Below, one piece after another: positions 23,564 through 36,664 of a stretch of 64,000 bases of DNA. Under the pieces are notes generated by a model. That model saw nothing but the letters and a program-made list of their open reading frames with translations. It did no database searches and had not been told where the DNA came from. Source of the DNA: Abelmoschus esculentus (taxonomy: Eukaryota; Streptophyta; Magnoliopsida; Malvales; Malvaceae); the NCBI GenBank assembly GCA_035048815.1, contig JAUCBN010000024.1:2974001-3038000 (forward strand), written 5' to 3'. A program made the translations under genes and the position numbers. Position 1 is the first letter of the stretch. Each line of letters begins with the position of its first letter.

Positions 23564-26500
23564 CTAAGAAACTGAATGCCTTCTATTTCTGGATGGTGTT
23601 AATTTGGCTTCTTCAGGATTGGTTGAGCCAAGACTCTCCGATGAATCCGAACCACTGTTTTCACCTTGGGTTCCTTTGCTTGACCATATCTTTGAAAATA
23701 TCCTCTTGGACTTCAGTAAACCTTTCATTCTACTAATGGCAGCTTTGTCTACGCTATTTCTATTATCTCCCTCGTTTCTTTCGCTCCCTCCTTTACCATT
23801 GCCCATCCTCAAGGCAGCAATTTCCCCTTTCAGGGCCTTCAGTTCCTCGGCTGTGGCTACTGCATCCCAATCTTCCTCCGGGTTGGTTGCTGCTGACCTT
23901 GAGCTCCCATGAGATCCAATATTTAGATCCTTCAGGCCTCTAGGTATGTCGGGAGTGCTACTTCCTGATGAAGCAGTAGCCCTTACCTGCTCGAAAAACA
24001 GAACTTGAACAACTACACGCAACGGGAGCCTCTCATTTTGCACGGCGTGCATACATGCATTGACTGATAGTTTCTTGCAGTCCATTAACTTGCATATTCT
24101 TTTCCTCTCACTCTTGCTGATCCCTGGGTGCTCCTGCATTGAAGCCAAGTACAGTTAAACGTGTGTTCGAGTATAATGTAATTACCATTTGATGAACATC
24201 TAAGGTATAGACTTCGGCAAGATTCTAACCTTGAGATACATGTCAATGGCTCGGTAAATCCCATCATGTGCAGGCCGAGAGATGCAAGATACCATTTCAG
24301 CGAGGTCTACAAACTTTGATACGGGTAAGTTGGGATCCTTTGCGATTTCAGCAAGGTATGCATCTATCAATTTTGCCACCATCAGCTTGGAAGCATCGGT
24401 TAAAATTCCAGGTCTTCGTATTTCCTGGACCTCATTTTCTTCCGACTCGAGTTCAGCATTCTGATCTTGCATCAGAAACTCTTTCACTATTTTCTGTACC
24501 ATAACAACATCAAACATTACATCTTCCCCTTCACCTGCTCGTATCAAAAGATCATTGACGGAAGCCTCCTCCAATTGTTGTCCTATTCGCCTCACCAGCT
24601 GTTCCTGAGCCATTTCTCCCGAGTCAACAATGATGGCTGCTTTCAATAACTTAAGCAAGAAACTGCAAGATACACTTCCTTTATCTGCAGGCAACAACCA
24701 GACAATTGTATCAACCGTTGATCTATACTTAAAGACATCCTCGGAATGGATCACACCCTTACTGAAACCGGGCAACCTTCTGTAAGAATAAGCTTTCAAA
24801 GCTTCTCCAATCACTTCATGAGACAGTATTCCTTTTGTTTTAATACTCATGATGACACGTTTATACAGATCTATTTCAAGTTCACACAAATCCTCGACCC
24901 ACCAGTCCTTTGGCACAAGTCGGCTTCTGAAACCATTGGAGTTTGGATCGTTCCCGTTTTCCTCTGGGAGCTTCCTCCGGTTATAAGTGTAGGACCAATC
25001 GACCTTGGAAACATCAATGCAAGCCTTGGTAGCTATAGCATCGATGCAAAGATTGACCACCTTCAATTCCTCGGCTAGTCGTAACATGGATTTCGTGGTC
25101 TGAAGAACAATGATTGAATCCTTCCAGCTGTGAAAGATGCTAGAGTTGAGGAATACATCAATCTTGTAAATTAGGTTCCCCTTTTCAATGGTCTCATGCA
25201 TTCCTAAGAACTCAGCTGCACATCGAGCAGCGACAACATTGTAAGCATTAAGGGTGACAGTCATGCCGTAACAAAATTTGGCACATATCTCGAAGGCAGC
25301 TGGACCACTGGGAATGTCGAAAATCTGAACTTCATCATTATTTTCTTCATTACCACTTGCAACTAACTTTTGCAAGCATGTACTTTTTGACAGAAGAGGA
25401 AACTGCACATATAAGCATGTACTGTATATTGTAATGCATTCTACCAAGGACGTTACAGTCAAAGACAATGCTTGACCATGGATGGAAATTTACGTAAACC
25501 GGAAGAAAATGCATACCTTGTGCAGATAAAACTTAACATCCCCTACAATGACAGTGAAGTCGGTTGCCAGCTCGCTTGCCACATACCTGACATGCAGATA
25601 TAAGTTTAAAACCATCAGAACTTCGAAAATGAACACAGGTCGAACAAAGACAAAAATATAATTATGTATATGAACTCCACTATACTTGGATTTTCTCATT
25701 TATAGTACCCAAAAGTAATTTAGCTTCGTGTTGCACCCAACAGGGTGCACTACACCAGAAATCAAACACCAGTTCATGGTATAATCTAATTAAGAAAAAG
25801 TGATTTACATTCGAATTAAGCCGCAAAATGAATATATGTGATGTCCGTGTTGATGATATTAAGAAACCTAGAGCAGAACAATGAAAGAAATAGTTTACGA
25901 AAGTAGTATAAAATTGACGTCAATACATTACCATATCCGAATAGTACATCTAGAAATAAAATTAAAATTTCATCATGGCAAGAATAGTGTCCTAAGAAGT
26001 CGGAATCTCATCGAATATTAACCAGAAGTTATGATTAATTAACGCTTGAACCTCATACAGCATTCCAGAGGATGATTGTAAGGAACTGAAAACGGAAGAT
26101 TCTCTGTATCTTCATCAGCAGAAGTTAAACTACCTAGTATTGGATCTCGAGGATCATGAATTCGAATTCGGAATCATGACTATTTGTGCCGTGCACAGTC
26201 AGAGTTAGTATAACCTGAATATGCTGAAGGCCGGAAAGTATAGCATAAGTGCGAGGTATGGCAGCTCTAAGAGGAGCATAACAAATCAATGGCCTACTAA
26301 AGCTGCAAATCACATCAAACATTCCACAGCATACCAATAAACAGTCGTCTAGAGAAGGACAAAAACTTCACTATAGTCCGAGAAGATTCCTAGTTTAAGC
26401 ATAGACCAAAGAGGTCGGATTTCGAGTATGCAGTTGAAATGAACCACAATAATCGACTGCAGCAAGATATTATCGTCTTATGCAAGAGCCAATGGATTGA

Positions 26501-26652
26501 ACAACATGGTGGACATGGTTTTTCCGTTTTCAATTATTAAAGGGTGCAGAACAAATGATAGCTTGCAAACAAGGGTCCAAGAGATCTTACCTCACATTGT
26601 TCCCATCACTCTGAAAGGTATCCGGCTTCGATCCAAGCTTCATAAACTTCAT
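23564..26652 (-). CDS. NPY-type BTB/POZ-NPH3 domain protein
   Basis: Four exons on the minus strand: 26652-26591, 25586-25517, 25402-24230 and 24133-23564, giving 624 aa. It starts MKFMKLGSKPDTFQ, as NPY/MAB4-like proteins do. A BTB/POZ domain follows (about 29-100, DFTVIVGDVKFYLHKFPLLS). The NPH3 domain is at about 200-470 and includes the conserved ALKAYSYRRLPG segment. A Ser-rich C-terminal tail ends NRRHSVS. NPY proteins work with AGC kinases and PIN carriers in auxin-driven organ formation and gravitropism, at the plasma membrane. BTB domains are usually substrate adaptors of CUL3 ligases. The ORF track start inside the third exon is not the real start; the first two short exons restore the BTB N-terminus. 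Which NPY (1-5) it matches is not settled. Confidence 0.95.
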
Positions 26653-29600
26653 ATTGACAAAAAAAGAACCCTTTCCCTCCCTAAAACCTCAAATACAATA
26701 TTCTTGGCTACTCAATCGGATCACAAGAGAATCAAATATCAGACACTCAGCTACTCACATAACCAATGAAACATAACACCAACTGGAGGAAAAACTTGCC
26801 AGAAGTGGTAACCAATACCCCAACTGTGGGGACCGAGCTTTCCAGAGACTAAAGGCCGATCCAGAGGAGGGGAAGGGATATATGCTAAGGAAGAGTATGA
26901 CTGAATCTCGACAGCGATCTGAATAAGAGAAAGAAATAGATAACTAGAGAAATGGGGGGTTGAGTAATAATTTAAGAAAAGGTTCTCTTGAATGGCAAGA
27001 GATCCATGGAAGAGATTGTTGCCTTTGTTGATGGCAAAGCCCACCGAGTCCGGGCGCACTCGGTCAGCTTAGGAGACATAAACAACAGACTCTTTACACT
27101 AAAATAATCCCCCAAACCACAGACTATCACAAGCACCAATCTGACTTCACCTCCACTCCCCCCAGGCCCCCACTAGTTCTTTATTTCTCACTGATTCCTC
27201 TGTTCCTTTGTTTCCCCCTTTTTTAAAGCATATAAAAGATGCATATCACCAGGACCTTTTAAAGCTTCAAGTTCCAAACTTGACATGGACTAATCAAATA
27301 TATAAATATATACAAGTATAAGTATATATTTCTTTTATCATTTAAATCTGAAATCCTGCAATGGAAAACAGCATCTTGGTATCAGTAGAAGAAACCACCA
27401 AAACGGTGGACAACAAGCATCTACCTTTATTGTTATTATTATTATTCAGAGTATGGGAATCAATGAAAAAGATAACAAAAAATTTTAAAAAATATATTAT
27501 AGCAAGGAGCAATCAAAAATCAACTACCAATAACAACAACAGTTATCATTCACAAATTGAAACTTCTATCCGAGGAATCCACCAGAATATATCATGGAAA
27601 TCTAATTAAATAACGAAAATCCCAACACTCAAGATCAGATTTTTATATATATTTGCTGTAAAAAAATCACAAATACCCCACCTTCCCACCACTGCCAACT
27701 TGGTATGGAAAAGGAGTGGGAAAAAACCAGGAAGTAATCAAATCTGCAAAACTAGAAATTACCAAAGAAATTACACCATCATTGCAATGAATTTGTGTCA
27801 AATGCATGAAGTACTGAAATTTACACCCGAAACCCACCAAAAAAACAGGAACTATGAAAAGAACAACAGCATTCAAACAAGATTTCAGTTATGGAGAAAA
27901 AGCCAAAGATGCTGGCAAATGTTTTTTGATCTGTCCTTGCAATACTTTCAACACAAACCGAAAATCTTCAACTTTTGCTGCTTTGGGTATTTTCTCTTTA
28001 TCAATAATGGTGAAGAAAGTAGTTTCGTTTCATTGGGTTGCAGGGCAGGCAATAGCATTAACACACTCGACATGTAGCTCAGTAAAGCACGTCAAAAGGC
28101 TGACACTTGGCTTTCTTGTTGCCTTCCGTTGCCTGCTTACTAGATGCCTTTCTCTTTACTTGCATCCTAATTAACCAATCATTCTCTTCCTTTATATTTA
28201 ACACCGATTAATAATACTCAAGAAAACATTTCTATTATTGTTTAAATAAAAATAATTATATTATGTACCAATAGTAAAAATATTTATTTATACAAATATT
28301 TTAATTTTAGAGGTAAAAATTTACTTGAGAGTTTATAATTTTGAGTTTAGGTTTATATATTTATATATATGATTTAAATTTAGAGTTTAGAGTTTATAGT
28401 TAAAATTTAAGGATTATAAGTAAAAAGTTAAATCTATAACGTATTACCTTAAACTTAAGACCTAATATTTGAATCTTAATTATAAACTCTAAATTCTAAA
28501 TTTTTTAACTGAAACCTTTAAATTATAAATCTCAAATTGAATCCAATTTTAAAGCTAAAAAATAATAATATTTAAAATTCGTTTAAATAATTTAATTATA
28601 AAAATTAATTTAAAATATTATAAAAATAATTTATCTTTCTCAAAATAATTATGGATATATAACCTTTTTAAGACTTTTTTAAGAATTGTATGAATAAATT
28701 TGTTGGTGTCTTAAGTAATAAAAAAACGTTATAGAAGGATGATTCTAATTCTATCTTTAGATAAAAAAAATAAAAGAAAAAATGATATTAATTATATGTG
28801 ACTATCATATCAAAAAAAATTATATCAACACGTATGATAATATCTCATCTTTCCAGTAGAGGTTCTGGACATGTACAATAAGAGCGATTGCACAAGGTCC
28901 CTTAAAAATGAGGGTCCCAAAATTTTATAAACTACGTTCATTAATTGATATTAATCTCGAAATTTATTGTAAAAATTTTAAAATTACTCTTAGAAAAGAT
29001 GAGTTATAATTATATCCTAAATGTGACAACTGAATATTGAATTTTATTGGTTATTCTTCTTCTTATTACTTTTATAGATCTAATAAGGTTATAGACGCAG
29101 ACAAACGACCGCATAGGGCCCCTAAAAAGGACAATTGTCTTTAAGGGTCACATTTTTAGAACCAGTGGGCTATGAACAATTGCTTTTAAGTGACACATTT
29201 TAATAAATTGTATCGAGCCCCCAAAATATTTGAACCGTCCCTGCATCTTTTCATATAATATTTAACGACCAAGTGAACGAAATAAGAACTATATAAAGTT
29301 GAATAATTAAATTAAAAAATTAATAATTAAAATACAGGTGAAAAGAAAGTTTCAAGTTTTAATTTCATTCGTTAATTTTGTTTATCCAATAATTATAAAT
29401 TAATATACAATTAATTTAATTTTAAAAATCAGATCATGAGTTCTCCAAAATCAACAAATAAGGCATCATGGCTCAATATAAAATTGTAGTTTGATATTTC
29501 ATATTCCCCTCTTGAACCCTTCCCTATATGAAAATCCCACACATGTTGCTGACTATATCACTCTAGATAATATATAAACCCTAAATATTAAAAAAAATGG

Positions 29601-29846
29601 GTCTAAGAATTTCTTAACAAACACTTGATTCCTTGTCTGCTTTTTAATCTAAAAGATCTTCATAGAAAGAATTGTTACCAAAAGTCAGTGTGGATGGAGG
29701 ATTCCGATGAGAAAGATCTGTCTTATTTCGAATATAAAAGTTAATTTAATCTGATATTTTAAATTATCGATTGAAATCTAAATTAATATCTAAATTTTTA
29801 TATAAATAATTAGATTATTGAACGTTAAATATTATCTTAAATACGT

Positions 29847-30090
29847 GCATTTAGGTAAAAGAATTGTTGTTGTTCCTAGAGGTTACGGGTTCGAGCATTT
29901 AGATAAAGGAATAACTATTGTTCGTAGAAGTTATGGGTTTGAGCATTTAGATAAGGAATAGCTGTTGTTCCTAAAGATTACAGGTTCGAACACCAGTGAT
30001 GCCAGTAGAATGATTGAACTATTAATATTAAATGATAAAAATTATATTTTAAAATAGATACTATTATAATCACTGTTAATTAATTAAAAA
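29847..30090 (+). repeat. SINE-like element with a triplicated 48-bp head
   Basis: Three tandem units begin at 29847, 29895 and 29943. Each starts GCATTTAG(G/A)TAA and ends in a box-B-like GGTTCGA or GGGTTTGA. The third continues as GGTTCGAACACCAG and then an AT-rich body ending ATAGATACTATTATAATCAC. That 3' end is shared with the copies at 14.2 kb and 36.6/37.07 kb. The units differ from each other by about 20 percent. Confidence 0.55.
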
Positions 30091-31148
30091 ATAAAAAAAA
30101 TTCTATATTATTATTTTAATATGTTATTCGTCAATACAAACCAATATTTCTCACTCAAACCGAAAAAATGTATAACTTAATATTGATATTTTGAAAATAA
30201 AAAATATAATATTTTAAATTTTAAACTATAATATTAAGATACGGTACAATTTATCTGAACATAAACTATCTAGAAGAGAATAATTTGTTTACGAGTTTGT
30301 TTGGTTTGCTTGCACATATTTGTCAAAACCACCTCTACTTCTAGATTCATTGATTTATATAAAATAAATTATATTTTAATTGTAGATTAAGTGAAATTTT
30401 AAAATTATTTTTTTAAATAATATTTTCACATAATCTATTATTGATATTAATTATCTATTTTATCCTTTTTGACAAATTAAAAATATATAAAAATTATTAT
30501 ATTGTGTAATTGGATTTTACAAATCAAATGCATTAAAGTGAATGATTCGGACAATGTTTATGTATAAATATGATATAAATAAATATATGATATACATTAA
30601 TTTAATTTATTAAAATCATATCCTAAGTAGTGAAACAGATTCATGTAATAATTTTTCGAACTAAGCAAAAGTTTCTCTCAAGTGACCCAACCCAAGTTTC
30701 TGCGCATGATTTTCCTCATCAATGATCCTTTTTGTATTTATGGGGGCCCATTGATACTGCCCATCTCTATTATTGTATGTTTGATAAAAGCCAATTTGGC
30801 CCATAAGAGCCCATTTTGTATGGAGCATAAGTGCAAGCTAGTAGAGTTTATTATTCCTATTAAAAAATAATACTAATAGTGAGTATTAATAAAAATAATT
30901 TACTCGTATTAGTCAAATACTGTTCCTAAAACATGCTAAATTTTGTCCAAATCTTGGTTGCCTGCAAGTTGGAAATAAATTAGTGCAATTTGCACAAGGC
31001 AGCATTTAGGACACAAACAACATGAAGCATCCCAAAGACTTCATTGCTTACGCTGAGCAACTTGGCTAGCATGCCAAACTAGAACGCCGTCCATAGCAGT
31101 CTGCTAGACTGATACCAGATTTTATAAAAGCTTATTTATATCGATCGA

Positions 31149-31172
31149 GATAGATAGATAGATAAATAGATA
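31149..31172. repeat. GATA microsatellite
   Basis: About six near-perfect GATA units with one AATA interruption. Confidence 0.85.
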
Positions 31173-31372
31173 AGATCAAAGTATACAATATAAAATTTTC
31201 TAAGTATTACACGTTATTTAGATCGTTGGATAACTGAAATACATGACTCAAATTAATTCTTTACTTTTTTTCTCCAAGTGATAATCTTCACATAACCAAC
31301 TCATTCGTTTCAATTATCCAATAATCCAAAAACGTGTAAAACTCACCGTGTAACTTGATCTTAACCTATATA
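31160..31372. mobile_element. Hairpin MITE, ATCGTTGGAT family, copy 1
   Basis: The left arm (AAGATCAAAGTATACA ... CACGTTATTTAGATCGTTGG) pairs with the reverse complement of the right arm (AAGATCAAGTTACACGG ... CACGTTTTTGGATTATTGG). The arms are about 85 bp, with an AT-rich centre. No coding capacity. Confidence 0.6.
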
Positions 31373-31374
31373 TA

Positions 31375-31800
31375 CAGACAAGATCCAATTACACATGGTA
31401 AGATTTTTTTTTTATTTTACATGTTTTTTAATCGTTGAATGAGTGAAATCATGGGTGAAGTTACACATATACATAGGATGTCTGTTGACACCCTAAAATT
31501 TTTGAAAAATCATATTTTTCTATATAATTTGTATATAAAAAATTAAAAATATATATAATTGACACCCCTTTATAAATAATTATTTTTTTTAAATATCGTT
31601 TAGAAAAATGACATCCCTTAAAAAAATTTCTGACTCTGCCCTTGAGTGAAATTGATGACTGAGATTAACAATGGTTTATATAAAGATTATCACTTAAAAA
31701 ATAAATAATTAATCTCAGTTATCTATTTCACTCATCCAACGATCCATAAAACAAATAAAAATATGAGTTTTATATTATGTGTAAGTAAATCGTATCTCAT
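31375..31800. mobile_element. Hairpin MITE, ATCGTTGGAT family, copy 2, with nested insert
   Basis: The left arm (AAGATCCAATTACACATG ... AATCGTTGAATGAGTGAAAT) pairs with the reverse complement of the right arm (ACGATTTACTTACACATA ... ATCGTTGGATGAGTGAAAT). The element lies directly next to copy 1. Between the arms, about 31480-31640 repeats TTGACACCC words and looks like a separate nested sequence. Confidence 0.55.
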
Positions 31801-32757
31801 TTATATAATTTTTGTTATATGAGGTTGTTAATTTTTTATTAAATAAAAAATATTTATATGTCCAAAATAAATATTAACATTCAAACTCATATAATAAATA
31901 TAAAAATCTTTAATTATTTGGCTAAATAATATATCTTGAATCGATAATTCTTTAAATAAATACAAAGATAAATGTAAGTAATTTGATTGGTATGTTTTTG
32001 ACATGTAGAAGCAGCACATGACTATACCACTTAAGCTCAAAGAGTTGTTATTTTTATAGATGAGTTTATCACCTAATTTAATAATATTTAACGATATTCA
32101 ATATATATTATTGAATTTTTATATTTTTTTGATATTTAGTAGTTATAATAAAGATATTTTTGACAAAATCTATTTTACTTCTATTCAAAAGAGAAAAATA
32201 TTCTAAAAGAACGGACGATTCTATTGAATCTTAAACCCATAATTTAAAAAAATAAAAATAAATAAATAATTTTAACCAATCGATATTCGATAATCATTTA
32301 ATAATATATAAAGCCTTTGATTCCAATTTGCAGTTACCCTAATATACTACAAAGTTAGTATAGCTGTCAAGCCACACATATAGTACAAACATGATTAAAA
32401 CAAGGATTTTACGCTTAATCAACTCTCTGCGTCGTACTTAATTTCCTCCCGCACGCAAAAAACACTGAAAATATATGATAAGTTCATGTTTATTGTTTAT
32501 TATTTTCTTATTTTTTTTCTTCTAGGAGTTGCACTCGTCAGGATTACAACTTTTTATTTTAAAACCAAAACCGAATTAGACGACAGATTTAGATAAACTC
32601 GACAGTGCTGGAAGAGTTTTCCAAGTTAAAGTCTCTTAAACTCGTATTTATATATGATTCGATTTAAATAATTTAAATTTTAAAAAATATTTTTAATTAA
32701 ATCGAATTTTGCTTAACGGAGCGAAAATCATTGTTAACTTATTTTACGTAGAGTAGA

Positions 32758-32778
32758 GAAGACAGACAGACAGACAGA
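32758..32778. repeat. GACA microsatellite
   Basis: Five GACA units in a row. Confidence 0.85.
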
Positions 32779-34331
32779 CCTCCCCAAGCAACGTAGCTTC
32801 AAGGTTTCGGTGTTGGTGTTGGCCAAATACGAATATTCCTTTACTTAGTAAACCTTTTGACGGCCGCGTTTCATGGGAAAAAGAAATCAAGACCAAAGTA
32901 ATAGGAAAAAAAAGATAATTATTTTAAATTTATAGAATTTTAAATTTTTTTATTAAAAAATATTTTTACATTATATAAAAATTTACAAATTCATCCTTAT
33001 TTATTATTATTATTATGATGATGATGATCCATTGATGGTGCCAACATGTGCATTAAAGGCATTAATCCACATGGGTGAGATGGTGTCAACTGCTGCCCAC
33101 TCCACCGTGAACCACATCTTCCTTCAGCTGGACCGGTTTCATAAACACCACCGCCATGGCTGCCTACCCTCGACTATTCTCTGCTGTACCTTCGCTGGGT
33201 TCACGCGGGAAGAACAAAAAAAAGAGATTTTGACTGGAAAATTATGGTGAAGAATCATAACTCAAGTTAATATTAAAAAAGTTGGATATGTGAAGAAAAA
33301 AATTAAAAATATGCGATAAAATATAAAAATTAAAGTGGATATTATTTACTTGGGATATTTTTAATTTGTTTATAATCCAACATATTTAAATTAGATATTC
33401 ATTATCGGGTATCCGAGAAATTTATTAGACTATTTAAATAGTGAATACTTGAATTATATATTTTTTAATTTTTAAAATTTTTAAAAATATATATTAAACA
33501 CAAAATTTAAAATTTTATATACATAATTCGAATAAAAAAATAATGATTTAAAAGATAAAATATTTAAATATATATTAAAGTTTATCATCAAAAGAATATA
33601 TCTAAAAGATTAATCTTTATTATAATTTTTTCTTTCAAACATCCTACTAACAAATTAATATAAATATATTTTTAAAATTAAACTTAAAACTTAAAAATAT
33701 ATAACATAAAAAAATTAAAGATTTGAATTCAGTTTTAGAGTAAAAATATAAAAAAAATTATAAACTATATATAATTTAAAATAATTTTTTTTCAAAAATG
33801 TTAGATCAGATCGGGTACCAGTAAAAAGTTATTAGCCTAAATACTTAAAAATTTATTAGATCAAATACTCGTATTAATAAAAAATAAAAATATCTAAATT
33901 ATCCGGTTATTTTGTACCGGTTAAATTGAGTAATTTTGAACGGGTTTACTATTTTTTATATTCTTATGTGGACAATATTTATTAGGATATGAAATGCAGA
34001 AGACGATTTATTAGTTGTTTTGGGGATTAGTTTATAAATGAGTAACAGTTTTTACTATTTTTTAGATTAATGAATTACAAAGCTTATCTAAAAAAATATT
34101 TAAGCTATAAATCTTTATATTTATTATTAAATATATTTTAAAAAATTAAGACGCTACAAAGAAAAAAAAAAGGGTTTGAAATAATTTATATAAATGAAGC
34201 AATGAATTGGCAGCCTCCGACTACAAAGACCAGTTCATAAACAATGAACAAATTCACTGTACATGACAGATTCATCCAAAATACAAATCCAAGAATGGAA
34301 AAGATTAATTAAGATAAATGTTTTTGTGAAT

Positions 34332-35138
34332 TCAATTTGATTGTAAATCCAGAGTCTCTGTTTTGGCAATGAAGAAACGTGGTTTCTTGGTCGGCAATGG
34401 ACTTTCAACCTCGTCCTCTACGTAGATTTGACTCAATCTGCCTTCTTTGTTTTCTCCGCACAACTCCGGTAAAGCGGGTAAGTTGAGGTCAAAGTCGGGG
34501 ACGCGGTGGTTTGGGCTCAACGTGCAGCCGCCTGATGACGTCACACCACTGACGCTGACGCTAGCGCTGCCGGTCTTGTTGGTAGTGGTGGTGGTGGTGT
34601 TTCCACCTTCGTAGTGGCAGCGTTTGTGGCCACCCAAGGCTTGGCCTGTAGGGAAACACTTGTGGCAGATGGAGCACTCGTGAAGCCTACCGCTACCGTT
34701 AGTTCCGCTTGTGGTTATTGTGCTGGTCGTCGATGGATTATCGACTTTCGAGGCAACAGCCGCATCGACTGACGGTTTACGGTGACTAGCTTTATGCCCA
34801 CCCAGAGCTTGATAAGAATTAAAAGCCTTGCTGCAAACGCTGCACTTGTACGACAACTTCAAAGTCGGCGGCGGCGGCGGCGGTGATGAAGAAGAAGATA
34901 GCTGAATACGATCACGATCTCCCCCAGCGTTATCGTCTGATCGTCCACGAGCGAGCATGATGAGACAAAGAGCAAGATACTCCTCCTCAGTGGTGGGTTG
35001 TATTTCAACCTCAACATCGGCTGAAACATCGGTTCGTTGTCGTTTAGATCTCTTCCCTTTCTTCCATGTCTCCGTATCATCGTATTTGTTGGTGAAAGGA
35101 GCATCCATGGTGGGAGAATTCAGAGCTTCAAGAGCCAT
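34332..35138 (-). CDS. C2H2 zinc-finger transcriptional repressor, ZAT10/AZF type
   Basis: Intronless, 268 aa. The order of parts is that of class C1-2i plant zinc-finger repressors: a basic nuclear-localisation segment (26-35, WKKGKRSKRQ), an L-box (51-65, EEEYLALCLIMLARG), zinc finger 1 (97-119), zinc finger 2 (153-175), each with the plant QALGGH core, and a C-terminal EAR repression motif FDLNLP (216-221). A Thr-rich run (about 180-187) and a run of prolines (86-91) reflect triplet repeats. Proteins of this class repress target promoters and are typically induced by salt, cold, drought and ABA. Its neighbour is an NPY gene; from memory AZF1 and NPY3 are also neighbours in Arabidopsis. Exact subtype (AZF or ZAT10) is not settled. 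Confidence 0.95.
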   Translation of the reverse strand: MALEALNSPTMDAPFTNKYDDTETWKKGKRSKRQRTDVSADVEVEIQPTTEEEYLALCLIMLARGRSDDNAGGDRDRIQLSSSSSPPPPPPTLKLSYKCSVCSKAFNSYQALGGHKASHRKPSVDAAVASKVDNPSTTSTITTSGTNGSGRLHECSICHKCFPTGQALGGHKRCHYEGGNTTTTTTNKTGSASVSVSGVTSSGGCTLSPNHRVPDFDLNLPALPELCGENKEGRLSQIYVEDEVESPLPTKKPRFFIAKTETLDLQSN

Positions 35139-35231
35139 ATATGGGAGATCCTGTTGAGAAGAAAGTAGGGTTTTCTGTTCTTGTTGTGTAATCGAGATTG
35201 AGAGAGTGAAAATGGCGGAGATGCGAAGGGT

Positions 35232-35242
35232 GGATATATATA
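35232..35242 (-). promoter_or_regulatory. TATA box of the ZAT/AZF-type gene
   Basis: On the minus strand the sequence reads CTATATATATCC, about 95-105 bp upstream of the start codon. This is a suitable distance for a short 5' UTR, as is usual in intronless stress-response genes. Confidence 0.65.
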
Positions 35243-36664
35243 GAGGAAGAAGTGAGGTTGGTCAACTGCAACGACAAGGAAGAGCAGCCGTTAGTTTCTT
35301 CCAGAGTTTTTCTATGACTGCTTCCAAGTCAAGTCCATGCTACTCGTATTTATCGGTTATGCCTGGGATTACGATTAGTACATTATTTAAGAAACTTATT
35401 ATTATTAAATTTATTAATTTAAATAATATAATTAGTATAGTATTTAATTATTAATTATATTTAATCCTACAGGCTACATACAACTTGAGTTTGGGGGCGT
35501 GTCCACTACGACTCATTTGGTCAAATTCTCATCTCATTTTGCAATATTGGTCCTGGTAGTGAAAATTAAACACTTATTTTTAATTAATTTAATTAATTAA
35601 TACGATAAGTTTTAATTTATTAGTTAAGTAATTTGGATTAAATAATTAAAATTTTATTAAAAATAATTATCTTAAATTATCGATATCAAATTTATTAATC
35701 GAATATAAATTCATAACTGAACCTGCATAACACTTGAAATAGTAAACAAAGCCAGTTGAGCCTTGTGTGTTAATGCGTGTTCACCACGACTCATCGGGTC
35801 AAATACGGATCCACTTCGGCATACAAGTAAAAATCAAACTCCTTTTTTAAAATAAAAAAATTTATTTTGGGATATTTTTTATTTAATTTTTATTTTCAGT
35901 CCTTTTCTTTCAATTTAGAAAAAATAAAAAATAAAAAATAAAAAATAAAAATAAAAATAAAAAATAGTTTCCCATTCCACCATGTTTCTCAAATGATTCT
36001 CCATCTTGAAGGGTTACTGAAATTACTGGCCAAACAAAAAATGTTATTACAAAAAGCAAATAATAAAAAAAAACAGTTCCGACGACGTGGCGTTAGATTA
36101 TTGGTTGTGATGAACATTTAGAAACCTTTTTTTGTCATGAAAATGTGCTTGGTTTTGGTAGTTCATATCTGGTTGGCCTCTGGAAAGAAGACAGCTCATT
36201 CTCTAGAAACATCCAGTATTGGCCACGTGTGGAACTGGAACAATACCAGCCCATGATTATCTCGCAGACAAGGGCAGGAGCTGCACAGGTATGAGAAGGA
36301 ACAATTACTCCCGCTCTCAAGAAATTTTTATTTTTTATATAATTTTTAAAATAATTTATATTTTATTTTCGATCATAAATTCTAATGTATAATAAAATTA
36401 TAGTAAGGTTATAATGCGATATTGATCGTAACATTATAAAATTTAAAGCTTAAAATGTTATATTTTTATAATATGTTTATTATCGTTAAGAATCTTTAAT
36501 TTTTGATAACTCAAAAATAGAGAAATTGTATATAAATTATTTTGTTTTAATAATTAAAGAAATAATTATTATTTTTGAAAGTTGAAGGTTCAAACATTAT
36601 TAATACCAACACAGTCAGTGAATGATTAATGTACAATGATTAAGAGTATACTCTAGAACATATA

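Larger units (their letters stand above)
26653..34331. other. 7.7-kb gene-poor stretch rich in small repeats
   Basis: The first kb or so is the 5' flank of the minus-strand NPY gene. Moderately GC-rich patches at about 27660-28170, 30660-31100 and 33030-33250 contain ORFs of 60-125 codons with no recognisable protein. The rest is AT-rich, with MITE and SINE remnants listed separately, a GATA microsatellite (31149-31172) and a GACA microsatellite (32758-32778). About 33400-33960 is a decayed repeat with ATTCGGGTATCC-like words. No gene can be supported. Confidence 0.5.

Noticed and set aside
24268..25078. Plus-strand ORFs inside the NPY gene
   Set aside because: Antisense shadows of the minus-strand coding exons.
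27700..28174. ORFs of 106-125 codons upstream of NPY
   Set aside because: No recognisable domain. Composition is that of non-coding DNA rich in AAA/AAC codons. A non-coding upstream exon of NPY is possible but not visible.
33035..33250. 71-codon ORF MVPTCALKALIHMGEM... with higher GC
   Set aside because: No known family and no promoter seen. Kept only as part of the gene-poor stretch.
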